Positions 35,266 through 46,874 of a DNA stretch of 64,000 bases are shown in pieces. Each line of letters begins with the position of its first letter. The stretch's first letter is position 1. Both the position numbers and the translations under genes were made by a program. The stretch comes from Maratus speciosus (taxonomy: Eukaryota; Arthropoda; Arachnida; Araneae; Salticidae): assembly GCA_963932465.1 (NCBI GenBank), contig OZ010800.1:30568852-30632851 (forward strand). Direction: 5' to 3'. The notes beneath the pieces were generated by a model that did no database searches, had not been told where the DNA came from, and was given only the letters and a program-made list of their open reading frames with translations.

Positions 35266-37050
35266 CCCTCTAGCGCATACAGTTGCCAGTTGGCAACATA
35301 TTAAATTTTCCCTCCTTATTGTTTATTTACCATTGTCTCTTGACAACTTTATGCTTTACGTATTCATGTTGGTCCTATATTTAGGTTTAGTTCATAAAAA
35401 GTATCATAGTTGGCAATAGTTGTTTATAAATTACAAATAAAAAGCAACTTTTGATACCTTCCATTTTGTTAGCCATAGTTTTATTTCTAACTCATATAAA
35501 AAATATTTAATATGCAAAATTTCATTTGAAAAAAAATATTTCTGAAAAGAATATACTTTTAAAAGTTATTTTAAATAATTTTTAGTAATGTTTATTGGAA
35601 CAAAAATTGTATGCACATGAATATACATTTGTTCCCATTTGGCAACACCATGAATTGAGTTCCGGTTTTGTAAACATTTTGAGCGTTGTGTGTTTCACAA
35701 CTGGTTCGCATGATATTTATTTTTTTTTTTTTACTTTTATCACCATATGTCACCCTAACTCGATAAACGACTCTTATTAAATACAAAATCTTCAGGGGCA
35801 AAATGCAGGGGCATGCGGGCAGCTCTCCCGGAACTCCCGATTTGAGGGTCCCCCCCCCCCCCCTAATGGCAGATATAAGTTTTTTGTTAAACGGGAGCCA
35901 AATGATAAAAAATGGCCAAAATGCTTCCTTGTCAGATTTAAAGGGGATCTATTCTCTTTCCCTTGTGCTTCCGTGTCCATGCCACCATGAAGGTACCAGT
36001 TACATCATCAAAAAAGCCAATGATTAAAATTTTATAGTAACAACTTAGCAGTCCATTGTTTTCAACTTTATGAAACTTCTAAAGATGTCAGGAAGGAAAA
36101 AATTGATCACTGCCACAACACTTAGATAAAAAACAACGGTGTAAAGTTCTGGGCTGCATAGGTTACACTAGAGTAAAATGCATTAAGTGTTTGGTACCTC
36201 TATGTTAAACAAAAACAATAAATGTTCTATTGGTTACCATTCATAACTTTGATAAATATTATTGATATAAAATTCTATAGTATTCGGCTGCATTGCCCGT
36301 ATATTTATGGAGTATATTTTAATAGCCTATGATTTTTTCATTGTATTTTATAAGTAAAATTACACTTTATAAGCCCATTTTGGTTTTTTAATTTTAAATG
36401 ACTTAAATTGGTTTAAAATACAGGATAAATATGGCTGCTTTTCCGCATTTTATTATGTATTTATTTAATTATATTTTTTACAATGCTTCTCTTGTGTTCT
36501 GTATCAGGACAACATATCTTCTTACTCATTTATAAATTAAAATTGATTCTATTGTAGCATCTAACTTCATATGTTCATTTAATATCTTAGAACTATAATT
36601 TGTACCATTATTATTTTGTTGATAGATAACAATTAATGTATAATATTATTACATGCCGTCTTTATTTAGAATTTTGGTTAATATTGTTATATGACTTGTA
36701 AGTTAAATTTTGATTTAAAATTATTATCTATATATATATTATATGTATATGCATACATATATATATATATAATTTTATTTTTCTAAGTGTATGTAAAGTA
36801 TTATATATATTTAAAATCTTATAATTTATAAAAAAAATTGCAATAAAACAGCACAGTGTTGCTAGTTGGTAAAGTTAAAAAAAAATTGTGTTAATGCATG
36901 GTGTTGCCATTTGGCAACAATTTAAAAAACTTCAAAATACTAAAAAATATAAGAGTGAAATTTTTTTCAATATTTTTCCTGTAATTTATCCCGTAATTTA
37001 AGCAAATATATTTTTTTAAAATAAAAAATAAAAAATCATGCACTAGAGGT
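35266..37050. mobile_element. 1.8-kb piggyBac-type element, non-autonomous
   Basis: Ends: CCCTCTAGCGCATA on the left and, inverted, ACCTCTAGTGCATGA on the right. TTAA lies on both sides (35262-35265, 37051-37054). The flanking family E sequence is continuous once the element is removed, as shown by empty sites near 34932 and 37386. Just inside each end is a 16-base hairpin: GTTGCCAGTTGGCAAC (about 35281) and GTTGCCATTTGGCAAC (about 36903). The longest frames are 60-75 codons and no transposase is visible. It includes a 14-C run at 35850 and an (AT)n stretch at 36730-36770. Confidence 0.92.
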
Positions 37051-37054
37051 TTAA

Positions 37055-37530
37055 CCTCCTTAGGGGGAAACTTCTAAAATCCCTAAAAGGCGTATTTAAT
37101 TAGTTTTCAGTAGATTTATTCTGGAATTTCACACTTCTATCCTTCCTTAGTGCTCACATGTCATAAAAAGTATGTTTCCCCCAATTTGTGTGCCTTTTGG
37201 TTAAGTAGTTTGGGCTGGGCGATGATGAGTCAGTGAGCTTAACCCTCTATGGGGGGAATTTCTAAAACTGAAGAAACACCTGTTTAATTATTTTTTAGTA
37301 GATTTATGTTCTGGAATTTCACGCTCCTACCTAAAACGACTGTTTAGATATGACCGCATGATCTAAAATATTCGATTCCCCTTTTAACCCCCTTAGTGGG
37401 GGTATTTTCAAAAATCCATTATTAGCGCTCACTTATGTCATTAAGAGTATGTTTCCACCAAGTTTCACGCTTTCTAGGTTCAGTAGTTTTGGCTGGGCGA
37501 TGATGAGTCAGTGAGCGGGACATAGCCTTT
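37055..37530 (+). repeat. dispersed repeat family E, right part
   Basis: Continues the unit cut at 35265. Two tails (GGGCTGGGCGATGATGAGTC) occur near 37212 and 37491. The second is followed by GGACATAGCCTTTTACAAATGG. Confidence 0.88.
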
Positions 37531-37714
37531 TACAAATGGAGATTCTTTACTTATTGATTAATGGATGTTTTAATTTCGTTATGGAATATAAGTGGAAATA
37601 CAAATTAAGAGCTACTGATATTTAATTAAGTACAAACGAATTTATATTTCACAAACGTCCGCAACTAACAGAGATAGATAGATTTAAAAAAAAAATCATG
37701 ATTGAAAATTATTT

Positions 37715-37935
37715 TTAAAAGAATAAAAATTGAGTAAATGGCAATACAGTTTTCAAACAAATTGCGATATAGTTTTCAAACAAATTACATTTTAAAGTAA
37801 ATTTTTTACCTATTCGACGTTGCCAAAATTGAAAATGTGCGATGCTTAAAGTGAAAAAAAAGAAAAAAATTGCACTAAAAGCGACATTTGATCGTTTGCT
37901 GTTGCCATTCGCAAAATGACGTCAGCGTTACGCAC
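37715..37935 (+). repeat. 200-bp direct repeat, left copy (partner 39895-40095)
   Basis: Shares ATACAGTTTTCAAACAAATTGC, ATTGAAAATGTG(C/T)GATGCTTA, and a TGCTGCC/TGTTGCC block in the same order with 39895-40095. Part of the motif is doubled at 37741-37785. Confidence 0.75.
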
Positions 37936-38359
37936 AGACACTTTTGTTTTCGTTATCATACAGATAGCTCAAAACATGCGACGATAACATATCACAGCAT
38001 TAGTAACGATACAGTACACAGACGTCGTAAATTGTTGAAAACACGTCTTATACAATTAAAAATATGTCTTTTATACACGTCTTATACAGTTTAAAAGATC
38101 TCTCAGTGACAGACCAAGATATACGATATGTTATGGTTCTGAAGCTACATATAAAAACGATTTTCAGAAAAAAAATTGTTGTAAATTTCGATTTATGTAA
38201 TTTTCTGCAAGGGCCTTAGCTAAATACTTTTTTAGGAAAGATACCAGAAACTTTAAACTCGCCTGTAACAAAAACACGGAAAGCAAAAAAAGGCTACTAG
38301 ATTTTTTTAAGGCTCGAAATTATTTCTCGATTTAGGCATGCATATAGCGCTATAAAATG

Positions 38360-38915
38360 TACGAAAACTAGAAAACAGGAATTCTGCTTTTTCAGAATTT
38401 ACTGTCGCCCCCGATGAAAAAAAAAAAAAATATATATATATATAAATAGTACAAAAGATATTTCAATTTTAAGACTTAAAGCACATACTTTTATTTTATG
38501 TAAAATGACGTCATTCGCATCCGCTTATGAATTCCACATTTACGATCCACTCTTAAACATCTACAGTAAAACATGCATAGGATGTTAGTTCGCAAAATAC
38601 ACAAATGCAGCAAATAGATGCCATCATTAAAGAAACTTGACAAAAAGACGGCTATCTAATGATTCATAGGCATTCATTTGTTTGTAACATTAATATAGAC
38701 GATTTCAGTCGTGACATCAGTCATGAGGTTCTGCTTGAAAACTGACTCCAAACAAACGGTTGCTATGTTGAATTTTTTATTTTGTTTGTGTGTTGCAGCT
38801 ATATCTTATATCTATATCTGACATCTAAATATTTTAATACTTGATATGCACTGGTAACATTTTCCCCGATTTATATTTAAAAAGAAATGACGCATATCAA
38901 CCGTTTGTTTGGAGT
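38360..38915 (+). repeat. dispersed repeat, copy 2 (partner 2410-2955)
   Basis: Colinear with 2410-2955 (see that entry). It includes (TA)n at about 38431-38444 where copy 1 has a shorter variant, and a 14-base insertion TACGATCCACTC relative to copy 1 near 38540. Confidence 0.85.
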
Positions 38916-38960
38916 CAGTTTCCAATCAAAACGTGTCATGACTGACATCACACTGAAAGT
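38703..38960. mobile_element. inverted-repeat element (MITE) of about 258 bp
   Basis: The left arm TTTCAGTCGTGACATCAGTC... and the right arm, inverted, TTTCAGTGTGATGTCAGTC..., both continue through AAACTGACTCCAAACAAACGGTTG. The arms are about 65 bp with a centre of about 130 bp. The target duplication is unclear. The copy at 2745-2955 lacks the outer right arm. Confidence 0.8.
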
Positions 38961-39894
38961 GTTAGATGATTAAAAAATGAGACTAATGTGATATAAAAAT
39001 AATCACATTTAAATCATATAGTAAAGGTAAGGTAAACCTGCATACCTTCTTCTTCATGATCGTCCACGGTAACAGGGTAACTTTCTGTATATCCAAAAAA
39101 AAAACATGGTTTAATCCCTAATATTTCTGAAATATCTTGTGTTGTTTCTCCTGTAAGAACTTGTGATTTTCTTTATTAAAAATTGCGTAATTTCATGTTA
39201 ATTATATTCCAGAAATATTGTAGCACTTTTGGTTTTAAACTAAAATATTTATATTTCAAAATTTACATCTTGGAGCATTAATTTTGCTCCTTACTGGATT
39301 AAATTTTTACAGACACTGAAAGAAAATAATAATAAAAAAACATTATTGAGACTTGATTAATGACATAAATAAATTCTAGATTATATATATTAATAAAACA
39401 CTTATTGTCATTTAAAGACACTAAATTATTGATATAGTTATTGATACTGTCAAAATTGCAGCTTTATAATGTAAATGTTTATATAATTTTGATTGACAGT
39501 TCAATAGATGAACAATGAAGTAATTTCCTATTTTTGTAACATGATGGGTGAAGAAGTAATCAGTCTGATTTATTGCAGGCATTAAGTGTTTTTGAAAAGT
39601 AATCTACTTGATAAATGATAAGTTTTATCTATTTCTGAAGAGATTAGTATTTCCAACAGAAAGCGTCTACAGATACTTAAAATGAAATATAGTTTATAAT
39701 AGCTCCATTTTTTAACAGAAATTATTAGTTTATATTTTTCAAAATAGCACCTATTTTAATTACATTTTCTTTCTGTTGTTATGAGAAAATGGCAACAAAA
39801 AGATATAATTGCTATTTTTCAACTATTTTCCTTTACTTTCTACAGAAATGGGGTACTTGAGTTGCCAAAATTAAACAAATGGTACAGAAAACTA
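38961..39894. other. single-copy AT-rich DNA with a candidate micro-exon
   Basis: No repeat partner seen. Apart from the candidate exon at 39046-39084, the plus strand has CTTTACTTTCTACAG at about 39845 followed by an open stretch NGVLELPKLNKWYRKLQKN and a stop. That could be a terminal exon but is weak. Confidence 0.35.
39046..39084 (-). other. candidate 39-nt micro-exon, product unknown
   Basis: On the minus strand a run of 10 T and GGATATACAG precede a 39-base stretch that ends at GTATGC. This is a good acceptor and an acceptable donor around a GC-richer island in AT-rich DNA. Starting two bases in, the frame reads SYPVTVDDHEEE with one base left over, so the exon is 13 codons long and symmetric in phase. 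Even without splicing the frame stays open for about 50 codons (39000s, upstream ETTQDISEILGIKP). I do not recognise the protein. If real, a host gene on the minus strand spans this window and the repeats lie in its introns. The alternative is chance. Confidence 0.35.
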
Positions 39895-40095
39895 CAAAAA
39901 AATTAATATTTTAAAAATAAATGGAGATACAGTTTTCAAACAAATTGCATTTAAAAGTACTTTTTTTTTTCAATACGACGGTATAAAAATTGAAAATGTG
40001 TGATGCTTAGAAATTAAAAAAATTGCTATAGAGCATTTAATCGTGCAATGATACATCTGCTTTGTTTATTGCTGCCTTCTGCATGGTAACGTTAT
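39895..40095 (+). repeat. 200-bp direct repeat, right copy
   Basis: Partner of 37715-37935, same orientation, moderately diverged. Confidence 0.75.
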
Positions 40096-41145
40096 TTTTT
40101 GGAGACAAAATAAACTGGGAGAACGAAATAGCATACCGTACTGAGGGCTAGCAAAGGCAGGCATGGTGGTGACCAGTCAATGAATTCTTAATTCCAGAGA
40201 GTACATTGGTGGAAATAATTTCGCACGCTTTTCTTATTTAAAAAAAAAAAAAAAAAAGCAAAATGAGAAAAATACCTAAAGTTACAAAGGTCTGGGAGGT
40301 AAACAGCCTTCTAATGGACTAGTGTAACAAAGGGAAAAAAACTGAACTATCATTCATAGAGGAAGAACGGGGTGAGACAAGTTTGTTATTCTAAATTTTA
40401 CTCTGTAGTATATTAAAAAAACTTATTGCTAATTATTCGCAATTTCAATCAGCATAATTACACTATACAAAATTTAATAAAGAATAACTACAAACCATGA
40501 AAATACACATATCTTTTTTAAAGTAACTTTTTCATTTTTTAGCACGAAATACATTTTCAGAGATTTAAAAAAAATCTCTGATGTAAATGCTAATGATTTT
40601 AAAGAAAGCATTCTTTAAAATGGAATTTTTTAAAGGCTAGTAGCAGAAAACTTTCAAAAGAGTGCCAAGGAAACCGTTAAAGGAGGCCATGATGCCTCCT
40701 TGTGCAGTGTTGGATAGCCCTGTTACATAAAACGAAAAGGTTTTTTTTAAGCACATATGATTTTTTAGTTTTGAGAATGTGATGCTCACGTTCATGATAC
40801 CGAACCACTTGTTAAAAAATTAGTAGGTTCAGGGACTCCTTTATAAATAGATATTTTTAATAGTGTATTCAGTGTGAAACTTCATATTGCCGACAAATGA
40901 AAAATTTCTAAACCGTTAGTTAGCTTAAAATGCAATAATCTTTCAAATGTTCTTAATCATCGTCTGAAAAGCCATTTATTTTAAGTTGCGAATTTTTTTT
41001 AATCTCCCTGTGTTCTAGAACTTACATTTAGAATATTTTTTCTGTAAACGCGAGATAATTCAACGTCCATTCTTATACATAGTATTTTACTAGTTATGAC
41101 ACTGTTAGTATGAATAAACAGGGCTTTTTTTCACTTTTGCATAGA
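40096..41145. other. AT-rich DNA, no gene seen
   Basis: One hairpin, AGGAGGCCATGATGCCTCCT, at about 40680. Poly-A near 40240. No convincing frame. Confidence 0.45.
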
Positions 41146-41326
41146 CAGGGCTCCCAAATGGTCCGCCAACTGAATATCAATAAATTTTAACAGAAAATTT
41201 TATGGTAGGTTTGCGCAAAAATTAACTTTCAAAGGTGATTCTGAGGCGGTTTGTAAGAAAAATCTAAAAGGAAAATTTTTCTAAAATAATATTGGTATTC
41301 AGTTGGCGGAACATTTGGGAGCCCTG
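41146..41326. mobile_element. 181-bp hAT-like MITE
   Basis: The left end is CAGGGCTCCCAAATGGTCCG. The right end, inverted, is CAGGGCTCCCAAATGTTCCG, and both continue CCAACTGAATA. The 8-base flanks TGCATAGA and CATATAGA are similar but not identical, compatible with an old 8-bp duplication. CAGGG ends fit hAT. Confidence 0.85.
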
Positions 41327-41601
41327 CATATAGAAAGTGTTTCTAAATTGTACTTAGATGACTCAGTGATCACATACATTTATTTTTCTTCACGAATCTT
41401 TAAAAAATAACTATTTGACGTAAATGTAATTTTTTATGATGGATAACAGCATCTAATTTTGGAAAAACTATATCTCTAAAATTAACGGCTTAGGATCTAG
41501 CTTTTGTTAATTATGCAAATATATATATATTAAACTGTAACAGTAATAACAAATATGTAGTAAATTTGATGTTTATTAATAGAGTTTAATTTTATTTACA
41601 G

Positions 41602-41741
41602 GAAATGCAACGCCTTTTTATTATCGCCTGTGAAAACCGAAATTGTTCAACAAGCAATTATAGGAGAAATAATGTAATGAATCTTTTTTAAATTCTTTCG
41701 AATTGTTAAACTGAAAATAGTTGTAAAATCACACAAATAAA
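41602..41741 (+). other. candidate terminal exon with stop and polyadenylation signal
   Basis: AATTTTATTTACAG is followed by a 24-codon open stretch (KCNAFLLSPVKTEIVQQAII then GEIM), two stop codons at 41675-41680, and AATAAA at 41736. The spacing fits the last exon of a gene on the plus strand. I recognise no protein, and no upstream exon is certain. Confidence 0.28.
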
Positions 41742-43240
41742 TCGGTTTTTCATGAAAACTCTAGTGTGTTCTTTTGTATATAATACATGTTTTGTTTACA
41801 TAATGTTTTATGCATATTTTGTAGGTAGATGTTTAAGAATCGCGTTCACGCATAATACGACTGAAAGTGTCTATGGCCTCTTACACCAAAAAGGTTAAAT
41901 CTGCTTTAATTTTTTTTAATCTGCTGGAGATTAGTATTAAATTAAAAAAATCAGCTGAAAAGTAGTTTAACAAAAGAAGTAGAGTTACAAAATTAAATAA
42001 TACTGTTCTAAATTTAAAAAATATACAATTTTGTATGTCTCCTCTCTCCAAAACTGGTGTACTCGAAAAATTTTCCTTTCGCTGCAAAACAAGTTTGACA
42101 AAACTCAGCATATATGATCTAGATAGTGATTTTGTGTGTTGGAGCTGCCACAAGATGGCCCACCCAAACAGTGTACTTTATTTGTTCTACTACAAAACTG
42201 TATGATAATTGTTGTTAAAATATATTCTGTTTTCGACAAACAAATATTCTATTGTGATTAACAATCCTATAACAAGATCTCTTTTATATAAGATGCCATT
42301 TTTTCAGAGGAATACATTTAAAATTCCTTACAAGCATAGTTGGGCTAAATGTTTCATCATCTTATTTTTTTAAATACATTCCAGTATTTCTCATTTTGAT
42401 ATTGTGAATGTTGCTACAAGGGTCCTACTATTGATGAAACACTTATTCTCGCCTTCATAAGAAAGAAAATTCCTACTTTTTTTATGAAACTGCATGTATT
42501 GTCCAGTTTTCTAAATGTTGTTAAGATATCTAAGAAGAAAATATATATTAAACTTCCAAAGGAATAATTATTTTCTAAATATTATAGTTTGTCAAGTGAA
42601 TGATATAAATGAAAAATTCTATAAAATTGTTTTTATAAGAAAAACCAAATTTTAATTATATTTAGCAAGTTTATTACTGAAATGTATTATTACTAATTTC
42701 ATCATGATGTTGAAAGCACATATATATGATCTTAAATATAGAATTGGAACATTTACGATCACTTTGTTTTGAAATCAAAAGTAACTTCACAAGTAGTTCT
42801 CATTAATTTTATTTTGTTGTTTTCAACATTAGCAGTAAATTGGTGTTTATAACTTTTCTCATGTATTAATAAGATGAACAGTTTATATTTTCTGTATAAA
42901 GAAGTAAACGAATATTATATTATAATAATGTCTCGTCTTAAAGATTCTAATTATGTTAACAAGTTTCTGACGATAATTATTCAATTTGGATGTTCCAAAT
43001 AGAAAAATTTTATGCAAAGAGACACTGTATGATGTACTAAAAAAGAGTGACAATTGCATAAAAAAATTATCGAAATACTGAGACATTAATTTGTTTAAAT
43101 ATCTCAGATTCACTAACTTTTAATTTTCTACATGTTAAAAGTGCCAATGAAACATATGACGAATAAAAATGTATCCAAAAAAGCATTAATTCATCAAATA
43201 AACTGTATTTTCTTTGGAAATTTGATTTCATTAAATATAA
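41742..43240. other. AT-rich DNA, no gene supported
   Basis: Two minus-strand frames (41881-42153, 42883-43113) are long for the region but hydrophobic, low-complexity and unrecognised. Confidence 0.4.
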
Positions 43241-43805
43241 TCTATCTATTTATATAAAATCCATGTGTCTGTGTGTCCCTCACAATTCAGGTAGGACCGC
43301 CCCACTGTAATGAGTAATTGTTGAAAATTACTAAAGCAGGGTTACTACAGTAGCGACAGATGTTGACCAACTTGGTGAAATATCGCCAAATTTGGCGACA
43401 AAAATAAGTTGTCATATATGAAAGCAATTAGGCGATAGCTAGATAATTTGGCGATATTCCCATTTAAAACAATTAATCTTTCATAATTGAGGTCAGCACA
43501 ATTTAATTTAAACTCCGCGCTTTGAAGTGTTTTGTTCAAAATCTATGGGTGAGAATTTAAATTGTAATGTACGAAAATGTACGTCTTTACATCTTCATCC
43601 TGATGCTATTAATAACAAAACAACCAATAGACGACCTTGTACTGTCTGAGCTCCTAACTGCTCAAATTTTAATGTGCTTTTAGGTACTTTTCCAGGATAT
43701 GGACATTGGTGATATAGAGAAAATGAAAATTGGCAACAAATTTTCTAGCAACTTATTCACTGTTTCATATACACAAGTAATTTTTCAATATTTATACAAT
43801 TTATT
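43241..43805 (+). repeat. dispersed repeat family D, copy
   Basis: Starts TCTATCTATTTATATAAAAT. Colinear with 44893-45420 and inverted relative to 24400-24870. Contains AATATCGCCAAATTTGGCGA and GGTACTTTTCCAGGATATGG. Confidence 0.85.
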
Positions 43806-44892
43806 TAGTATACCTGGAAGACCGAGCCTAGCTCGGTAGTTTTTTCACTCTTTTTTTTTTTTTCCTTACTCAGTTTGATTTTTGTATGTAAAGATGGAAT
43901 TTTATAATCGATTTTTAACCCACTTCTCGATAGGCTGGATCTATAAAAATTACGTTTACTGTCTTTTTTCCTAAGACAGCACAACTTTTTATAATTTTTA
44001 TAATTTAATTTTAAATTAATACATAAATTGTTAGGCATTTTTCTATTACCACGCCACAGGTGGTCAATCGCCAAATATTCTCTATGCCCACAGTTGTATG
44101 GGAGTTGTAACAACTATGAATGTAATTATGTGGCAACAAATTCAACCCCAAAATATCCCAACTGGTTGCCATAAACTGCAACAATAATACATTTTAAGGG
44201 CTAAAAGTAGAAAATAAATTACAAACAAAATATGAAGAGTACAATGCTAATAAGTATGCAATCAAAAACAGTTAAAAAAAACCCCGCTATTTTATTATTC
44301 AATGTTCACCTTGAAAATCACGTCTATTTGTTTGACTGCAATTCATGTTGTTGTTGGGTTTTTTTTTTTTTCAAAATTTTCTTTTACAATGCATTCATTT
44401 GGCGTGGGCACCAAACTCGATTATGAAAAATACATGGATTTTTTCGAGCTTTCTAGAAAACGCAAGCAAAAGAATTTATTAAAAACTACATAATTTTTGC
44501 TCTATTTCTTTTTCAAGATAGGGAAACGGGAATGAAAAAAAAATCAATATTATTTTAACTATACTTTTAGAATTTCTAAATTGATTGCTCAACTTATAAC
44601 CGTAAATTAATTAACTTATTAACAGTTAATTGATAAAAGTATACTCTTTTTTAAATATTAAATTCTTTATTTTTGATTTATAATTTAATTTTTAATAATT
44701 TGTTTTATAATTTAACCATTAAAATGTTTCATCGTTGCAGTTTCACAACCATTTGAACTATTTTTGAGAGCGTTTATTGGCGCATAATTAAATCCATCGT
44801 TGTTTTAACTCTCGTAGAACTGTAAGCGTTACGGAGAATGTTTGGGTATTGATCATCTGTGGCATGATAACATTGAAATACCTTAAAATGAA
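43806..44892. other. AT-rich DNA between two family D copies
   Basis: A 102-codon minus-strand frame (43805-44113), rich in Lys, Asn and Leu, has no recognised domain. I do not call it a gene. The remainder is featureless. Confidence 0.35.
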
Positions 44893-45437
44893 TGTATCTA
44901 TTTATATAAAATCCAAGTCTCTGTGTTCCCCTCACAATTCTGGCTGGGCCGCTTCATTCGTCGCAGCCATGTTAGGATTCCTATGGAGAATTTTGACCAA
45001 ATTGGCAAAATATTGCCAAATTTGATGACAAAAATAAGTTGCCATATATGACACCAACTTAGCGATAGCTGGCTAATTTGGCGAAATTTCCATTGAAACC
45101 CACTAATTTTTCATAATTGAGCTCACCGAAATTTAATTCAAACTTCGTGCATTTAAGGTTTTTTCCAAAATCTATGGGTCACAATTTAAAGTGTAATGCA
45201 CGAAAATGTACGTCTTTACATCTTCAATCCGTTGATACTAATAAAATAACCGCCACTAGACGGCGCTGCACGATCTGCTCGATTCTCTCTCCTAAGTGCT
45301 CGATTATAATGTGCTTTACGTAGCCGAATACAGAAATTAAATTCTCGATACTTTTCAAAGTATAGGGCGAAATAGAGAAAACCTTATACACTTTGATATC
45401 TCACTTTCCGTCATATTTGACGGACTATCTTCCTAGT
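44893..45437 (+). repeat. dispersed repeat family D, copy ending in an ACTAG head (minus)
   Basis: Starts CTATTTATATAAAATCC as the copy at 43241. It ends with the hairpin CCGTCATATTTGACGG and CCTAGT, the reverse of the head at 20495. This suggests that one element runs from the ACTAG head (minus strand) to the TATAAATAGAT tail. Confidence 0.8.
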
Positions 45438-45628
45438 TAATTTATAATTAATTACTGAAACTAATCAAATGTTGCACTGTCATCGAAAACACACCTCTGA
45501 ACATATTTTTAATAATTCTAGCTTATCAAGAAGTGTATTAAAAATAATAGTCCAAAATCTCATCTTTACATACAAAAACAAGGTTGGGTTAAATAAAAGC
45601 GTGAAAAAAAAATACGCTTTGAACAATT

Positions 45629-46608
45629 ACTAGCAGGCTATGCCCGCTTCGCTGGTCTATTTTCCAAATGAACCTTGATCAAACAAAATTATGAATTCGA
45701 CCTTGTATTTTAAATTAACATGGATCTTCACCTGGAAAGTCTTTCCGAATTTGCTGAATACGATTCAAACGCCATTTAGCAATTATATTATCTCATGCTT
45801 TCGGCAAAATTCGTTAAATCATTAAATTAGAGGTTGGGAAGGAACTACTGCGGTTATGATCCTCAGAAATTAAAATGTTCTCTAGTCACCACACTACTAA
45901 AATGAGAGATAATTACAATGATTGCATTGAGTGACCACTGAACATTAATCATGTTCGCATTATTCACATTCGCTTGTTAGTTTCTGAACTCCGGGCTTCT
46001 CAGCTTGGTGCTATGTAGGCTTCTGGTAGCTTAAATACAATCTCTCTCTACGTTACATTATATTTCGTAATATATGTCTTCTTCTGGCAGGTCTACAGCA
46101 GTTTTCTATCTTCGGATTAAAGTAGAGTATATACAGTCAAAAGTGTAATAAATTATTTGCACACAAAGAACTGATTAACTTTCATATTTAAAAGAAATGT
46201 GAATTATATAAAAGTGGATTTTCAAAACTTAAGTGTTTGAATAAAATTAAAATAATATCATTTTCACTGCCATTTCTTTTTTTATGTGCCAATTGCAATC
46301 ATGTAGCTGTTAATCCGAAAAAAAAAAAACCCCGTCGATAACTGATTATGATAGAAAGATTCTTGTTTTCATCCAGCAATCTTCCATAATCTTGTGCGCA
46401 GGTAAGTTTGACGTCAGGCAAGTGTTTGCAACTACATGGTTACAAATGTACCAGAGTTAGATATAAAATAATTATAATTATGAACCAAACTACATTCAAT
46501 TAAATAAAGTCAGTTTGCTCTTGACTGAGTTATATTAGTTCTTTCACCAAAAATACTCTTTAAGGATGATAAATAAAGTCTGTTATACAAAACATAATAA
46601 CCTAGTAC
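45629..46608 (+). repeat. dispersed repeat family B, copy 2, first piece
   Basis: Starts ACTAGCAGGCTATGCCCGC as at 3220. It ends at the 11-bp target site TAACCTAGTAC (46598-46608) of the Penelope-like insertion. Confidence 0.88.
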
Positions 46609-46611
46609 GTA

Positions 46612-46775
46612 GAAGCATGATAAATAAACAACGTTAAAAGCACCATTTTTTTTTTATTTAAAGCATGCCGGTTTCGGTAGCATGCAGCAAACCTTCCTCA
46701 GTGGTAAGGATGACGGAAATTTGCTCATGTATATAGGAGAGATGGGGTTTCAAGCTAAAGGTTTAGTATGGCCTT
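46612..46775 (-). repeat. Penelope-like terminal repeat, inverted left copy
   Basis: Reverse complement of about 48635-48800. Anchors are GCATGC(C/T)ACCGAAACC, AAAAGCACCA and AGGAGAGATGGGGTTTCAAG. Confidence 0.88.
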
Positions 46776-46874
46776 TCCTATATTGCACAAACCAAACGCT
46801 GCTTAAAATTTCATATCAAAGAACATCAACAATATATTAAAAACCAAAAAATCAATAAACAGTCAAGGCAATAG
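46767..46874 (+). pseudogene. GIY-YIG endonuclease fragment (N-terminal side)
   Basis: The frame reads YGLSYIAQTKRCLKFHIKEH then QQYIKNQKINK before it enters inserted sequence and stops at 46872. SYI-x-QTKR followed by a basic helix ending in EH is the core of GIY-YIG domains of Penelope-like elements, including the catalytic Arg region. The usual Gly after YI is Ala. The upstream half of the domain and the whole reverse transcriptase are missing (TAG at 46764). The C-terminal half continues at 48332. Confidence 0.8.

Noticed and set aside
41881..42153. 90-codon minus-strand frame
   Set aside because: Low complexity (LLLLL, FF) and no recognisable domain.
43805..44113. 102-codon minus-strand frame
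   Set aside because: Lys/Asn/Leu-rich, no motif, ends in poly-Lys from a poly-A tract. Not supported as a gene.
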